A stretch of DNA of 64,000 nt from Bathymodiolus brooksi (GCA_963680875.1 OY804586.1:57322203-57386202); one strand, 5' to 3'. Shown: positions 23,229 through 35,220, numbered from the stretch's first letter. Program-made: numbers and translations. The notes: a model not told the origin generated them from the letters alone.

Positions 23229-25411
23229 AATGCCACATTGAATTGATTAAGAAATGGAGAACAGAGGATGAACTTTTTTATGATGAAACTGGAGGATTTA
23301 GAGCAGTATTGGACATGGTCAAGTCTAAAAATTATATGACAATAATTGGTGAACCAGGTTCAGGAAAGACAGCCACAGCTCGCCATATTGCATTACAGCT
23401 AGAGAGGAAAGGATGGGAAGTTGTGCCAGTGTATAAGATAGAAGAAATCATACAATATGGTGACAGAGATCGTGAACAAGTGTTTATACTAGATGATGTA
23501 TTAGGTATTTTTGCTGTAGATATGAATTTTTACAATTATATTTTCAATCATAAAGAACAAATTTTCACAACAATAGGGAAGAAATCAAAACTATTGTTTA
23601 CTTGCAGAAAGTCGGTGTATAAGGAGGCTTTTAAGCTAGGATTGTTTGTAACAGAAAACGTCATAGATTTACAGAGTAAAGATAATCAGCTGACTGAAAC
23701 AGAAAAGATGGCAATTTGCAAATATCATTGTAAAGCCAAAGGTGTAAGCCCATATCTCTATGCATCCCTTTCATTTACCAAAGCCAATTATATGTTTCCA
23801 TTTCTTTGTAAAGTATTTTCAAGGGGAAAAAAATACCAGCAGTTGGGAGAAAACTTCTTCAATAAACCGATTGGATATTTTATTAGTGAACTGGACATAC
23901 TGCAGCACACAAACCGTATTCAATATGCTGTTCTTGTCTTGTGTCTAATTAATGACAGCAAATTATCAGTTGAGTGTTTACCCAACGAAGGCATGCAGGA
24001 GGTATTTAATAATTGTAGGGTAGATCAGGATACATCAGATGAAGAAATAAAAGATGCCATTTACCACATGTCAGAAACCTACTTCACCATGTTAGATACT
24101 GAATACACATTCACACATGACTTTATATTTGAAGCTATTGCCTATCATTATGGTCGTCAAAATCAACAGCAACAGCAGATATTAAAGTATTTATCTAGCA
24201 GTTATATAGCAAATAAAGTCACAGTATACAAACAAGCTTCAGCTCAGGATCTTCGCATTCACATAAGTGAAGATATGTATTTACCTCTTGCTGAAAGACT
24301 CTATACTGATATCCAGTCTATGAATCTATTTGATGTCTTCATGAATAAGTCGCTGGAACACGGTCCATTTCTTGATGTTTTCAAAGGAATGTTGAGAACA
24401 AAACCCTATGATGAATTTGAATCACTGATTTTAAGGAAACGTCAGAATATTCAACATTTTGTGAATACAGCATTTTCTGTCAAGAAGCCTAATCAACAGA
24501 AGATTGACTTAAATGAGTTTGATCATGATCGCTTACATCTGCTGTTTGGTTTAATAAATCCTGTATCTGACACCGAATATAATGTTAGGGTAATAAGCTG
24601 GATAATATATTACGGTCACACTCATCTTCTTCAGGAAATAGTCAACCATGTTAAATGTAACAACCATAGCATTAGTTTGATATTTGGCTCCGATGTCATG
24701 GAGAACACACGTTTACTATTGCTTGGATGTTACAGTAAGACTTTAGATATTGTGAAGCTTATACTTAAACACGTAGATCCAAAGTGTATCGACCTGGATT
24801 TAACTCCATCAACTGTCAACTTTTTTAGAGGAACTGTTACACCACTGATATCAGCATGTACAATGGGCAATTTGTGCATCGTGAAAGCATTGCTGAGAAA
24901 TCATGCTGATATCAATAAATGTAATAATTGGAATACATCACCATTAATTAGAGCATCACTGTATGGACATATAGATGTTGTAAAATGTTTACTTAGTTCT
25001 GGTGCATATGTCAATTTGAGTGATGTATCGGGACAACCACCATTGTTTATAGCATCAATGGAAGGACACTGTGATGTTGTTAAATGTTTACTTAGTTCTG
25101 GTGCAGACATCAATTTGTGTGATGATGATGGACAATTACCATTGTCTGTAGCATCAAAGGAAGGACATTTTGATGTTGTTAAATGTTTACTTAGTTCTGA
25201 TGCAGATGTCAATTTGTGTGATGGAAATGGACGATCACCATTGTTTGCAGCATCACGGTATGGACATTGTGATGTTGTTAAATGTTTACGTAGTTCTGGT
25301 GCAGATGTCAATTTGTGTGATGGAAATGGACAATCACCATTGTTTGTAGCATTAGCGAAAGGACACTGTGATGTTGTTAAATGTTTACGTAGTTTTGGTG
25401 CAGATATTTGA
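23229..25411 (+). CDS. STAND P-loop NTPase (nSTAND3-like) with ankyrin repeats, single large exon, 5' incomplete
   Basis: A STAND-type ATP-switch protein, the class that senses ligands in innate immunity; the ligand is unknown. There is no ATG near the 5' end of the frame. The exon instead begins at an acceptor (TGTACTGTATTTCAG|AATGCC), so upstream exons are missing or unrecognised. Counting from the first full codon (23231), 726 codons are open. KKWRTEDELF is at the start, and Walker A GEPGSGKT spans residues 40-47. Walker B is FILDD (D88, D89). The sensor-like LLFTCRKS is near 121-128, a helical arm with ETYFTMLDTEYTFTHDFIFEAIAYHY follows, and ankyrin repeats run from about residue 536 to the end (TPL..A...G...VVK.LL..GADIN). 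The TGA at 25409-25411 comes from a small deletion inside a repeat (GATATTTGATTGG). The C-terminus is therefore truncated relative to the decayed continuation downstream. The nSTAND3 assignment is by resemblance to molluscan families. Confidence 0.8.
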
Positions 25412-25907
25412 TTGGAATGGGTCAGCATTAATTAGAGTATCACTGTATGGACATATAGATGTTGTTAAATGTTTACTTACATGTAGTTCTGATGCAGATG
25501 TCAATTTGAGTGATGTATCGGGACAACCACCATTGTTTATAGCATCAATGGAAGGACACTGTGATGTTGTTAAATGTTTACTTAGTTCTGGTGCAGACAT
25601 CAATTTGTGTGATGATGATGGACAATTACCATTGTCTGTAGCATCAAAGGAAGGACATTTTGATGTTGTTAAATGTTTACTTAGTTCTGATGCAGATGTC
25701 AATTTGTGTGATGGAAATGGACGATCACCATTGTTTGCAGCATCACGGTATGGACATTGTGATGTTGTTAAATGTTTACGTAGTTCTGGTGCAGATGTCA
25801 ATTTGTGTGATGGAAATGGACAATCACCATTGTTTGTAGCATTAGCGAAAGGACACTGTGATGTTGTTAAATGTTTACGTAGTTTTGGTGCAGATATTTG
25901 ATTGGAA
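25018..25907 (+). repeat. ~493-bp tandem duplication inside the ankyrin array
   Basis: The sequence starting TGAGTGATGTATCGGGACAA at about 25018 recurs at about 25511, essentially unchanged through the frameshifting GATATTTGATTGGAATGGG (25403 and 25900). The block holds five 99-bp ankyrin units. The second copy has an extra ACATG near 25479, and a third partial copy starts at about 25908. Confidence 0.9.
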
Positions 25908-27741
25908 TGGGTCAGCATGAATTAGAGTATCACTGTATGGACATATAGATGTTGTTAAATGTTTACTTACATATAGTTCTGATGCAGATGTCAATTTGTG
26001 TGATGATGATGGACAATCACCATTTGTAGCATCAATGTATGAACAATGTGATGTTGTTAAATGTTTACTTAGTTCTGATGCAGATATCAATTTGTGTGAT
26101 AAACAAGGACAATCACCATTGTTTGTAGCCATCAATGGAAGGACACTGTGATGTTGTTAAATGTTTACTTAGTTCTGGTGCATCAATGTGTGAACACTGT
26201 GATGTTGTTAAATGTTTACTTAGTTCTTGTGCATCAATGTGTGAACACTGTGATGTTGTTAAATGTTTACTTAGTTCTGGTGCAGATGTCAATTTGTGTG
26301 ATAGAAATAAACAATCACCATTGTTTGTAGCATCCATGTCTGGACATTGTGATGTTGTTAAATGTTTACGTAGTTCTGGTGCAGATGTCAATTTGTATGA
26401 TAGAAATGGACAATTGCCATTGTTTGTAGCATCAGCGAAAGAGCACTGTGATGTTAAATGTTTAACTAGTTCTGGTGCAGATATATGATTGGAATGGGTC
26501 ACCATTAATTAGAGCATCAAGCCATGGACATATAGATGTTGTTAAATGTTTACTTAGTTCTGGTGTATAAATCAATTTACGTGATAAATTTGGACAATCA
26601 CCATTGTATGTACGTGAAAGCACAATATATATATATAAATAAAACTATTACAAAGAAGTTGAGTTTCCCGCAGATAGTACAACATTGCTTAATCCATGTG
26701 GATATCCAGAAGAAGAAATAAGTCACTCCAAAGAGAAGCAGGGAGAAGAAAAACATGCCATTTGTGTCCCAAAAGTACAAGAACGAAAGGAAGAAACAAT
26801 TTTCACAAGAGAACAGGAAGAAATAAATGTCATAGGAGAGATAAAAAAAGAAAAAGATAAAACAATTGAGGGAAGAAAGGAGCAACAAAAAGTAGAAAAG
26901 GGAGAACTAATTAAAAGGAGAAAGATGACCTATTTTCCTTTTTAATGAAAGGTTTTGGTGATATTCTTCCTACTGATGATGATATCACATCCCCATTATC
27001 TATTGCTGTAGAAAAGGGCCATTTTAATATTGTTAAGCATATTTTAGAAAATACTACAGATTTTGATTTAAGTGATACAGGTAAATCACCATTATTATTG
27101 GCAGCAGAAAATGGTTACTTTGACATTTTAGTTTTATTACTTTACAGTAGATACAATGATATACCCAAACCCTACCTCGACACAACTCCTTTGGAGATAG
27201 CAGTCTGAAAAAATAAAACGAAGGTTGTACAACTGTTGATCCAGCAAAAAATAAACTCCAGAAATATCGGTGAAATTACCATTTGTTTGATATACTTACT
27301 GATTTGAAAAGATCAGAATTTTGTATAAATGAACAAACTGGTAAAGTAGACTGTCGGACACAAAATCGTAATCATCGTCATTTACCATATCCACTGTGGC
27401 ACATATTAACTGAAGGTGACAATGACTGCTTGACTCACTTACTAAAGATTGGATTGGATATAAATAGGTGTGACTATTACGGTAACACGCTACTATACAA
27501 CATATTGAATAGACCAAGTTGGGTTTCAGCTTACACATTCACACAATTGATGAAATACTGTGAAGATTTTAATGTTGGAGAAACAAACTGGATTTCCTTG
27601 TTAGAAACCAAGAGAGAACTAGTATGTCAAGTGGAGAAAGAGTGTAAAGTGAAGAAGGATTATCAGTGTAGCCTTGTGATAAAGTATTGCCACAATGCCT
27701 TGTCCAAGTTTAGAAAACACGCCAGAAGAAATTTGATCTAA
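25412..27741 (+). pseudogene. Decayed continuation of the STAND-ankyrin gene
   Basis: Ankyrin coding continues in shifting frames: 25424-25908 (GQPPLFIAS, NGRSPLFAAS), 25920-26140, and 26135-26488 with two shortened units reading CASMCEHCDVVKCLL. Breaks lie at the deletions near 25900 and 26487, GTAGCCATC (26127) and GATGTTAAATG (26450), plus a stop at about 26566. At 26690-26944 an open stretch encodes a Lys/Glu-rich linker (LNPCGYPEEEISHSKEKQ and onward). Two further ankyrin units follow at 26945-27205 (TSPLSIAVEKGHFNIVKHIL). After another stop comes a conserved-looking C-terminal domain at 27283-27741 (LPYPLWHILTEGDNDCLTHL, ending HARRNLI*). At least six lesions argue for a pseudogenised tail. 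Assembly indels are possible, but the repeated identical lesion speaks against that explanation. Confidence 0.72.
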
Positions 27742-28627
27742 TAGACCATATCCAAGTTTTGGTATTTGGTTGTATCATTTCAATTTCGTAATTTTAGTGA
27801 ACCGTAAAACTCATTTTAATTCACTTTGTTGTATTATAATATAAAATGTTAAAAATAATATGGAGTAATCTTTCCTCAAGATCTAGATGATGAGATTTTA
27901 TTCAAGTCTGAAGCCTATCGGAAGTGACAACTAACCAATAGTTATGTTTACTTCTAGACGTGGAACATATGGCGTTATGTTATTTATTTTTCTAAATTGA
28001 TCCAAAAACTCTCTCTTTTTTGTTTTTGATTCTCTTTCCAACTATATATATATATAATAGATGAACATCAGATTTTGCAACTTTTAATTTATGTAATTTT
28101 GTAATGTCTATTTTCCCGGTGACATGGACCATTGATTTGTGCCAGGTGTTGTTATCTTATATTAACCAGACCTACACAGATTCCCTCGCCTTTTCACACT
28201 CTTGAATGCTGCATAAACATGACCTACATATACATTGGCGACTTGCCAGGTGTTGAAATCGTATGTTATTCTTACGTATATGCATTATTTTGGAATCTTA
28301 TATATTGGCTCTGTGCCAGATACGGGAAATAATTATAAACTAAGTGGCGAATTATTGTAAAATCTGCTTTCATATGGTAATCCAAATTGTTATGAAGATG
28401 TTGATATCTTTTCATACTTATGATACCTGTTACAATTCTATGATTATTTTCTTACATATCTGTACATACGTCATTTATCCACAATAGCTGTATGTGATGA
28501 GATCATTGTTATTTCGTATTTAACTATGTATGTCATATTAATTTTTTCGTGATAATTTGATGGTTAGCCTTTTAAGTTTTATTTTTCCATAATAACTCAT
28601 GGACATATATTTAAATTTGATAATTCT
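27742..28627. other. 3' flank of the ankyrin locus
   Basis: AT-rich. No canonical AATAAA immediately follows the stop (nearest AT-rich motif ATAATATAAAATG at about 27837). Frames of about 66 codons are unconvincing. Confidence 0.45.
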
Positions 28628-28944
28628 AACCGCATCTGTGGTGTAAAGGTTAGCGTGCTCGCTTCGAGTGTTGTAGATCTTGGATTTGAGCCCTGATCGG
28701 GTCAAACCAAATATTAAAAAATTGGTATTTGTTGCTTCTCCGCTAAGCACGCATCATTAAGGAGAAAGAGCATCGAATGGTTAACTCGGAATCAAGATAA
28801 TGTGTCTAACTAAAAATCCAACTAAGCATGTTGGTCTAGTTCAAAGCAGACCTCATCATCATTTTATTGAAAATTAACTTGTTCTGGCCATGGTATAGCT
28901 GAAAAATGGCTGAGTTGGCATTAAACAACAATCATTCACTCACT
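28628..28944 (+). mobile_element. tRNA-derived SINE, type 1
   Basis: Head AACCGCATCTGTGGTGTAAAGG, tRNA-like AGCGTGCTCGCTTCGAGTG and box B TTTGAGCCC. Tail GCTGAGTTGGCATTAAACAACAATCATTCACTCAC. Lacks the GACATGTCTATCC segment present in the copy at 55707. Confidence 0.85.
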
Positions 28945-29822
28945 GGTAATTCTGTATTGGTCTTAAAATGTAACTGAAACTATAAGGTTTAGAGATTTAT
29001 TGTTTTGCTCCATTTATTATTATTATTCATTTTTACTGCAACACATGAATGTGGCCGTCATTGCCATGGTAACCATGAAAGGTTAAAAAAAAGGTGTTGG
29101 TCCAATTGTAATGAAACTTTATAGGAATATTTTTGGAATGTTTAGTTGTGAATTTAGGATAAAAATGTTTCAATATGCCAGTTGCCATGGTAACAATAAA
29201 AGTTAAAAGATATTTTTTTAATCTGATTGTAATGATCCATGGGATGTGAAGATGTGCATTGAAGGTTGGAAATTATTATATTATTTTTATTATTATTATT
29301 GTTATTATTATTATTATTATTATTATTTGTAACTCTGAAGTTGTCTGCTGTGGTTTGCAGAAATCATAGGTCCAATAATCTTGAGGTTTCATATGATGAT
29401 AAATTTATGTATCTAGTTATGATTTAAAATTTTGTGCTGGAGCTCCTTTGTGTATATCTTGAGGGACCTAAATTTGTTACTACAAAATCCTATGAAGATT
29501 TTTTTCTACAGGAAAAATATTTGTTTTGGTCTGATTGTAATGAAATTTCACAGGAATTTAAAAAAAACATTTATTTTAAAATGGCCACCGTTCGCATGGT
29601 AATCATGAATGTTCTAAAGATATTTTTTATTTGATTGTAATTAAACTTCAGAGGAATGATCCTTTGGGATGTATAGAAGTGCATTTTCGAGTATGCACAT
29701 CATATGAATCCATCTTAATTTTATTTTGTTTTCCATTTTGCTTGTGAATATTGCTTTGTAATTAGTGTCATATATAGTAACGTATGGTTTTATGGTCTTC
29801 ATTAATTTACCAAGTTGTAATT
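28945..29822 (+). repeat. Diverged ~160-bp modules with a TTA microsatellite
   Basis: Units with TTGTAATGAAACTT.A.AGGAAT, CCATGGTAACCATGAA and GGGATGTGAAGATGTGCATT occur at about 29090, 29210, 29520 and 29640. They look like an old relative of the satellite modules. A (TTA/TTG)n microsatellite spans about 29273-29327. Confidence 0.55.
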
Positions 29823-30430
29823 AGCTCACCTGACCCGTATCTGAGCTATTGCTACCACTGGGCGTCCGTCTCTCTTTTTGTTTTGCATTTTAATCAACTC
29901 CTCTAAAACCACTGGGCCAATTTGTACCAAGATTTGGTGGAATGGTCCTCGGGTGATCCCCTTTCAGAATTGTGTACGACAAGCCCTCCTGCCAACCAAG
30001 ATGGCTGTCATTATTAAAAATAGATAATTCAGCAAGAAACCACTTAAACTATGGTTGATGGGTCTGCAGATGGTCCTCTTTGAGAATTGTGTCCGACGAC
30101 CCTGGCCGCCAATCAAGATAGCCGCCGTTACAAACAATAGAAAACTGCTGGGCCAATTGGGTCCAAACTATGGTGGAATGGTCTATAAGTGGTCATCTTT
30201 CAGAATTATGTCCAACAACCCCGGCCACCAACCAGTACTTTTTGTACTAATCAGAAATCAAACATGGCCACTTAATGCATTCTTTGGTTGATCTTTGTGA
30301 TATTGAAGCCAATAACAAATACAACATGGTTGCCATTGATAGACGACATGCTCCCATTAAGGAACATACTTTAACATTAGGACCCTTTGCAAAATTCCCC
30401 ATAAAATCTTGTATTCAACTAGTTGCTTTA
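29823..30430 (+). mobile_element. 5' part of a module-bearing rolling-circle-like element
   Basis: Starts AGCTCACCTGACCCG after T, then GAGCTATTGCTACCACTGGGCGTCCGTC and four modules (GGGCCAATT.G..CCAA, GTGTCCGAC.ACCC..GCC.CCAA, CAAGATGGC). A matching 3' terminus occurs at 31980, but other repeat families lie between, so the two ends may not belong to one insertion. Confidence 0.6.
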
Positions 30431-31385
30431 TTATCCCTTTGCCAACGAAGTTGCGATGGGATATGGTAACGCTACCGTCCGTCCGTCCTTCTTTTCAGTC
30501 CTTCCGTAACATCCTTGTGAACACTCTAGAATCAACATCCTTCAATGGATTTTGACCAAACTTGGGACATACTTAATTGTTAGGAGCGTCTGGAAATCTA
30601 TTGATTTTCAAGGTCAAAGGTCAAGGTCACACGGTCAAATTTTAAGATGAAGTGATATACCACGCTTTGAGTTGCCCTTGCTACAATATAATATGGCAGC
30701 AGCATTTTAATTGGATCGTTCTCTACAATTATGAAATTGTGGTGCCAGTTGCAAGTTCAATGTGGCCGCTAGCAGTGTATAATACATTGTAATTGGTCAG
30801 TCTTTAAAAATCTTGTCGAAAACAACAACAATTGAATTGATTTGTAGCAGGAATTATCTTTGGATATTGTAATGTTGAGCCCATCTGAAATTGCTAATAC
30901 AACTGATTTGTGGTGTGAAAGATGTTTGAATATTGTACTGTTGGTTCTGATCAAAAGATAGCCAGTATTCATTGACACACTTTAATACAGGACCCATTTT
31001 GAAATATTTATGTGTGCAACCGCTTGGTCAATAGGAACCACTTGCCACTATGTTGACTCGATGCTCCTTGCCAGTAGATCTGGGTAGATATATTAATATA
31101 CCAGTTTGTAACAGTATTTCAGTCCAATACAGTTATTGTGTCACCTGCATATTGCACAGATGTCGTTGGGGTCACAAAATTATTTCAGTCACATATTTCT
31201 CAGGAACCACAAAGGCCAGCTTCCTGATATTTGGCACAGAGCATCAGTATGGGGACCTGTATAGAGTAGGACAGTTTCAAATCTGCCGCATCTTCACTTC
31301 TTGTTTGACGGAAATTAGAATATTTTTGAATATTTTCATGTCTTCCTGGAAGACTTACCATTAAGTCAATACACAAATGTGTCAT
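30431..31385. repeat. Other dispersed repeat debris
   Basis: 30431-30660 resembles a separate non-coding repeat (CGAAGTTGCGATGGGATATGG, CCGTCCGTCCGTCC, TTTTCAAGGTCAAAGGTCAAGGTCA). From 30660 to 31385 there are scattered module-like phrases (TTAATACAGGACCCATTTTG) and no gene. Confidence 0.5.
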
Positions 31386-31830
31386 TATTATACGACCGCA
31401 AAAATATTTTGCGGTCATATTATGCTACGAGTCTGTCGTCGTCCGTGTGTAAGCACAATGGTTTCCATCCAATAATTTGTATTCCAGTAGACAGATTTCC
31501 ATGAAATTTCAACACAATGATCCTTGCTACAATATATAGTCTGGGATTGAAAATGGAGGTCCAACCCTTAATCGTTCAGAAACTACGGGCCCAAAAGGGT
31601 TGAAAATGGTATTGTTTTTTATGTTTCCGTGCAATAACTTTTATTTCAGTTGACCTATTTCCATGGAATTTTAACATAATGATCCTAGCTACAAAATAGA
31701 GCCTGGGATTGAAAATGTAGAGTCTGTCTCTACCTGTTTGGAAACTAGAGGCCCAAAGGGGCTGAAATTGGTATTTTTACACTTTCGGATATGGAACGTT
31801 TATTTTTTGTCTGATTTTGATGCAGTTTTT
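31386..31830 (+). repeat. Dispersed repeat with two ~190-bp modules
   Basis: Starts TATACGACCGCAAAAATATTTTGCGGTCATAT, a short hairpin. Two modules follow, each with CAGT.GAC...TTTCCATG.AATTT.AACA, AATGATCCT.GCTACAA and GGGATTGAAAATG. A family I associate with bivalve genomes. Confidence 0.6.
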
Positions 31831-31980
31831 TCTTTAGATTCCTTATCAAATTGTCTTTCAGTAATATGTCAACAGATTTGACTACATAATCTTCCATATA
31901 CTTAGCAATAAGTATGGCTTTTCTTTTTTGGGGCCAACTTTGAGCTAGGTGAGTGATTACAGGTTCCTAGGAGTCTCTAG
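31831..31980 (+). mobile_element. 3' terminus of a rolling-circle-like element
   Basis: AGCTAGGTGAGTGATTACAGG, a decayed hairpin (GGTTCCTAGGAGTC) and TCTAG (CTAG 31977-31980) before T. Sixth example of this 3' end in the window. Confidence 0.55.
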
Positions 31981-32849
31981 TTTTGAAAAGACTTCATTCG
32001 TTTGTTTAGCTTGTGTCTAATCTATTTTGTCTATTCATTTGACTAATATGATATGCTTAAGCTAATTATTCACACTACAGACAAATAACATTATTAGATA
32101 AATAAGACATGTGATCTTGTACTCGTTCTATTTGAGCAGTCAGATTGTACAGACTGAATAAATTTGTGTATATATATATATATCTATATTTTGGGTTTTT
32201 AATTAAACACATTTGAATCAACAATAGCTTATTGAAACCTATACTGAAACGTTTGATCAATGTTTTTAACATATTTATCTACACATATATACACACTTTA
32301 GCCCAGTCACTACATGGTCAGCCTTCATTTAAACATAATCTGTAGTACATGTATATGAGAATGTCATCAGGTAAATTAACGGGTGATTGATTATTCTTTA
32401 ACGTCACATGAAAACGTTTTCAGCTGTATCATTTCAATCATACAAATTAAGTCAATTTCTGACATGTGTTGTTGTGCCTGAAAAAATAATTCCATGTATG
32501 AAATTTTGCCATGTTAACTTTTATTTAGACAAAATAAAAAAAAATTTCATATAATTTGTTTTTTTAATAGTAAAAATCACATAATGTTTTACACACTAAT
32601 CATTACAGAATTACTTTTTCTGCAATTGTGACATAAAATAAATAACATAAATTTGAAATATCATGAATGCCCAAAGCGGTAAAGCACGTCACTTCCACCA
32701 GTCCACAGCACGCAGGGTTTCCACTACTTTTACATGTCCACTCGTGAATACCACTTTTAATCAGTCAATATCAAAATTATTGGACTTATATATAAATGCT
32801 ATATAAATTGACTAGGAATATGAAGCAAAAACAAACAATTATCATCAGT
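31981..32849. other. Spacer with LINE-like 3' tail fragments
   Basis: GAAAAGACTTCATTCG, AGCTTGTGTCTAATC and AATATGATATGCTTAAGC (31985-32065) resemble the 3' UTR of the 47-kb LINE. There is a (TA)n tract at 32168. Nothing is recognised from 32280 to 32849. Confidence 0.4.
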
Positions 32850-33185
32850 ATTTAGTGTGCCCGTCTTAAGTGTGGTAGACCCGTGTGGTTCAAACCAAAG
32901 ACTTGGTATTTGCTGCTCCTCCGTTAAACACAGCACTATCATAAGAAATAAGAGAAAAAACAATAATTGGCTCTACTTAAGGATAATGTGTCCAAGTAGA
33001 GCAGTATGTCTATCCGCGGACCGTTGTTTCAGTAAGCTACCATTATGAAAATTCAGAGCATGTCGGTGTAAGGCAAACATCATCTTCATCGCATTGAAAT
33101 ATAAATTGTTCTCATCATGATATACAATGTAGATGACAAATTGTTCATTTGACATTAAACAACAATCACTCACGCACTCACTCGC
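32850..33185 (+). mobile_element. tRNA-derived SINE, type 1, 5'-eroded
   Basis: GTGTGCCCGTCTTAAGTGTGGT and GTGTGGTTCAAACCAAA (eroded box B), then GATAATGTGTCCAAGTAGAGC, TATGTCTATCCGCGGACCGTTG and the tail ACATTAAACAACAATCACTCACGCACTCACTC. Confidence 0.75.
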
Positions 33186-33194
33186 TATATTATA

Positions 33195-33333
33195 TGTTAT
33201 TCAGCTATCAGACAGGATATATAATGTGACATTCCCGGCTTATGATCTATATTCCCTGAGGCGCAGCCGAAGGGAATATAGAGCATAAGCCGGGAATGTC
33301 ACATTATATACCCTGTCTGATAGCTGAATAACA
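33195..33333. repeat. 139-bp palindrome with 63-bp arms
   Basis: Arms 33195-33257 and 33271-33333 are complementary with only a few mismatches around the 13-nt loop GAGGCGCAGCCGA. The arms contain AATGTGACATTCCCGGCTTATG. It would extrude as a long hairpin. Elements of its sequence (TATATACCC.GTCTG, GAATAAC) recur at about 34550-34590, on the far side of the recombinase remnant. Confidence 0.9.
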
Positions 33334-33845
33334 AATATATTACGGATTTAACCATTTTTTTGTTAAATACACAACCAAACTCGTATAAAATGTTTTTTAA
33401 TTTTTTTTATTTAGTTTTTTTTTTTGTTTCCTTTTTGTTTGTTTATTTTTATTTTCCTTTTGTTTTTTTTTTAACACGTACATAGTCCCAATTCATATTA
33501 AAAACCTTATTAAATATTTTGCATCTTTTATTTTCATTTTCCGTATTTCTAGATGTCCCTTTTCGTACCTCTGACATTCTTTGTTCAATGACATCAAATA
33601 TTTGTCACGTGATATTTTATGTACTGAGGTGTCTCATAAAGGAAAATCCTGTTCAATATTTCTAAATCAACACAATTTCATATGCAGTAAATTTAATAAA
33701 CTTTATAATTATAACATTAATATATTACATAACAAAACAACGGGTTTGTGAAACAATTTCAATAATTAAAATGTTAACAATAAGCAAAAACTTGGTGTGG
33801 CCCCGTGACCTCGAAAGTTTTAAAGGCGGAAACTTTAACACACTT
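33334..33845. other. T-rich low-complexity spacer
   Basis: Long T and TTTG runs at 33385-33475; otherwise AT-rich with no feature. Confidence 0.5.
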
Positions 33846-34345
33846 TCACTTGTTGATTGTTATGTTCAAATTTGTAATGGTACAGCCGTGGAACATGGGA
33901 GTTCGCTGAATTGTTCTGGTGTTTGTGACGGAATTAACTGTTGTAAGAGTGTTATAATCACAAAATAAATCATCATAATTTACATCCAAAATGTCAACGA
34001 CGTCCGTAACCGACGATGAAACATGTGTATTGGCTCTCATTTGAACAAGTGATGTTGAACTTGAACTGTTTTGTGTCGGCGGCATGAGTTGCAACCGGGA
34101 AGTACTATGCGGGGGCATTATTGAGGATAGTTGAGATGGTTGCTCTCCACGAACAGAACTTGTGATAATGTCTCCCATAGCTTGTTTTTCCTTTGGTGAA
34201 ACACGTTGATATACTGCAACTGACGAGGCAGATTTGAGTCCGGTAACTGCCATAATTTGTGCCATTGAACAGTTTCTTCCGAGGATAGTTGCACCCGTTG
34301 CACGAATTGAGTGGTTGGTGTAGATTTGTGAAAGGTATATTTTAA
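33846..34345 (-). pseudogene. C-terminal remnant of a Crypton-type tyrosine recombinase
   Basis: On the minus strand, one frame reads TNHSIRATGATILGRNCSMA, followed by QIMAVTGLKSASSVAVYQRV and SPKEKQAMG. In tyrosine recombinases of the Crypton/KIAA1958-like kind the C-terminus reads NHSIRAT....IM.VTGHKS..S...Y. The HxxR pair and the nucleophile-position Tyr are present, but the GH histidine is Leu here. A Ser/Thr/Gln-rich tail of about 90 residues follows to the stop at 33846. Upstream (beyond about 34345) there is no catalytic N-terminal half, so this is a fragment. Whether it was a mobile Crypton or a domesticated gene cannot be told. Confidence 0.62.
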
Positions 34346-35220
34346 TTTTTTATTGAAGAAAAGAATATCATTTTTGTTCATACAACCGTTTTGAGTTTAA
34401 AAACAGCATTTAATTTGGTAAAAATACATTTATTATTCCGTATTATGATATTGATTCAGTGAAGCGTAAATATTTCTGTTTTTGTCAACCACGTTGTTAT
34501 TGTTTTTTGGGGCCCAAATGAGGGAGACCGAAAACGTACATATATACCCCGTCTGTTTTCCGAATATATGCTGACATTCAGGGTTGAATAACCAATGAAA
34601 ATATGCGTAACAAACTAAATTCGTAATATAATAACATATTTATTGCATTTGTAATTTAAGATAATACTGAATAGATAATTGAAATGAATTTAAGATTATA
34701 TTTGTATATTGAATTTAATGTTGAATATTATTTCTGTATATTGTGTCATTGAAATTACTTTTGATTTATATAAATACAATATCATTCTTAGAAATATATC
34801 TTGCTTATTTCAAAGTAGACTCTCTGTCCTCCCGCTTGTTTGATCTGGACCTTAATGTTGATTCTTTTCTACCAACTCGTGAGTTTAGACATGTAAGTTT
34901 AGAGATCTCTGCCTGTACCCAAACATGAGAATATTTACTCACAAGACATATATTATTCACCTTAGAGATATACATTTATTACAGTCATCTTGTTTCCCGT
35001 TCACGGGTACAGATTAACAAGGTTTCTAATTTTAGAGGAAACACCCTCTATGCTTAACTTTACATGTGCCCATGCCATGAGCCGTACATTCTATTTATAG
35101 ACTAGGCAATTCGTACTTTTGCAGCCTTTACCATTACTAAACGATAGGAATTTTCAACGACGATGTGACGTTCTGTGGCCACCGAAAATCTTTCGAAGTG
35201 ATTACTCAGTCAACCTGATA
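34346..35220. other. AT-rich spacer
   Basis: Nothing coding. It contains the TATATACCCCGTCTG / GGGTTGAATAAC segment (34545-34600) that echoes the 33.2-kb palindrome arms. Confidence 0.45.

Noticed and set aside
24901..26505. Minus-strand frames of 86-177 codons with repeated SKHLTTSQCP
   Set aside because: Antisense shadows of the ankyrin repeats on the plus strand. Regularity comes from the 99-bp unit.
30769..31418. Frames of 69-104 codons with several Cys
   Set aside because: They fall in repeat debris with no domain pattern, start context or splice signals.
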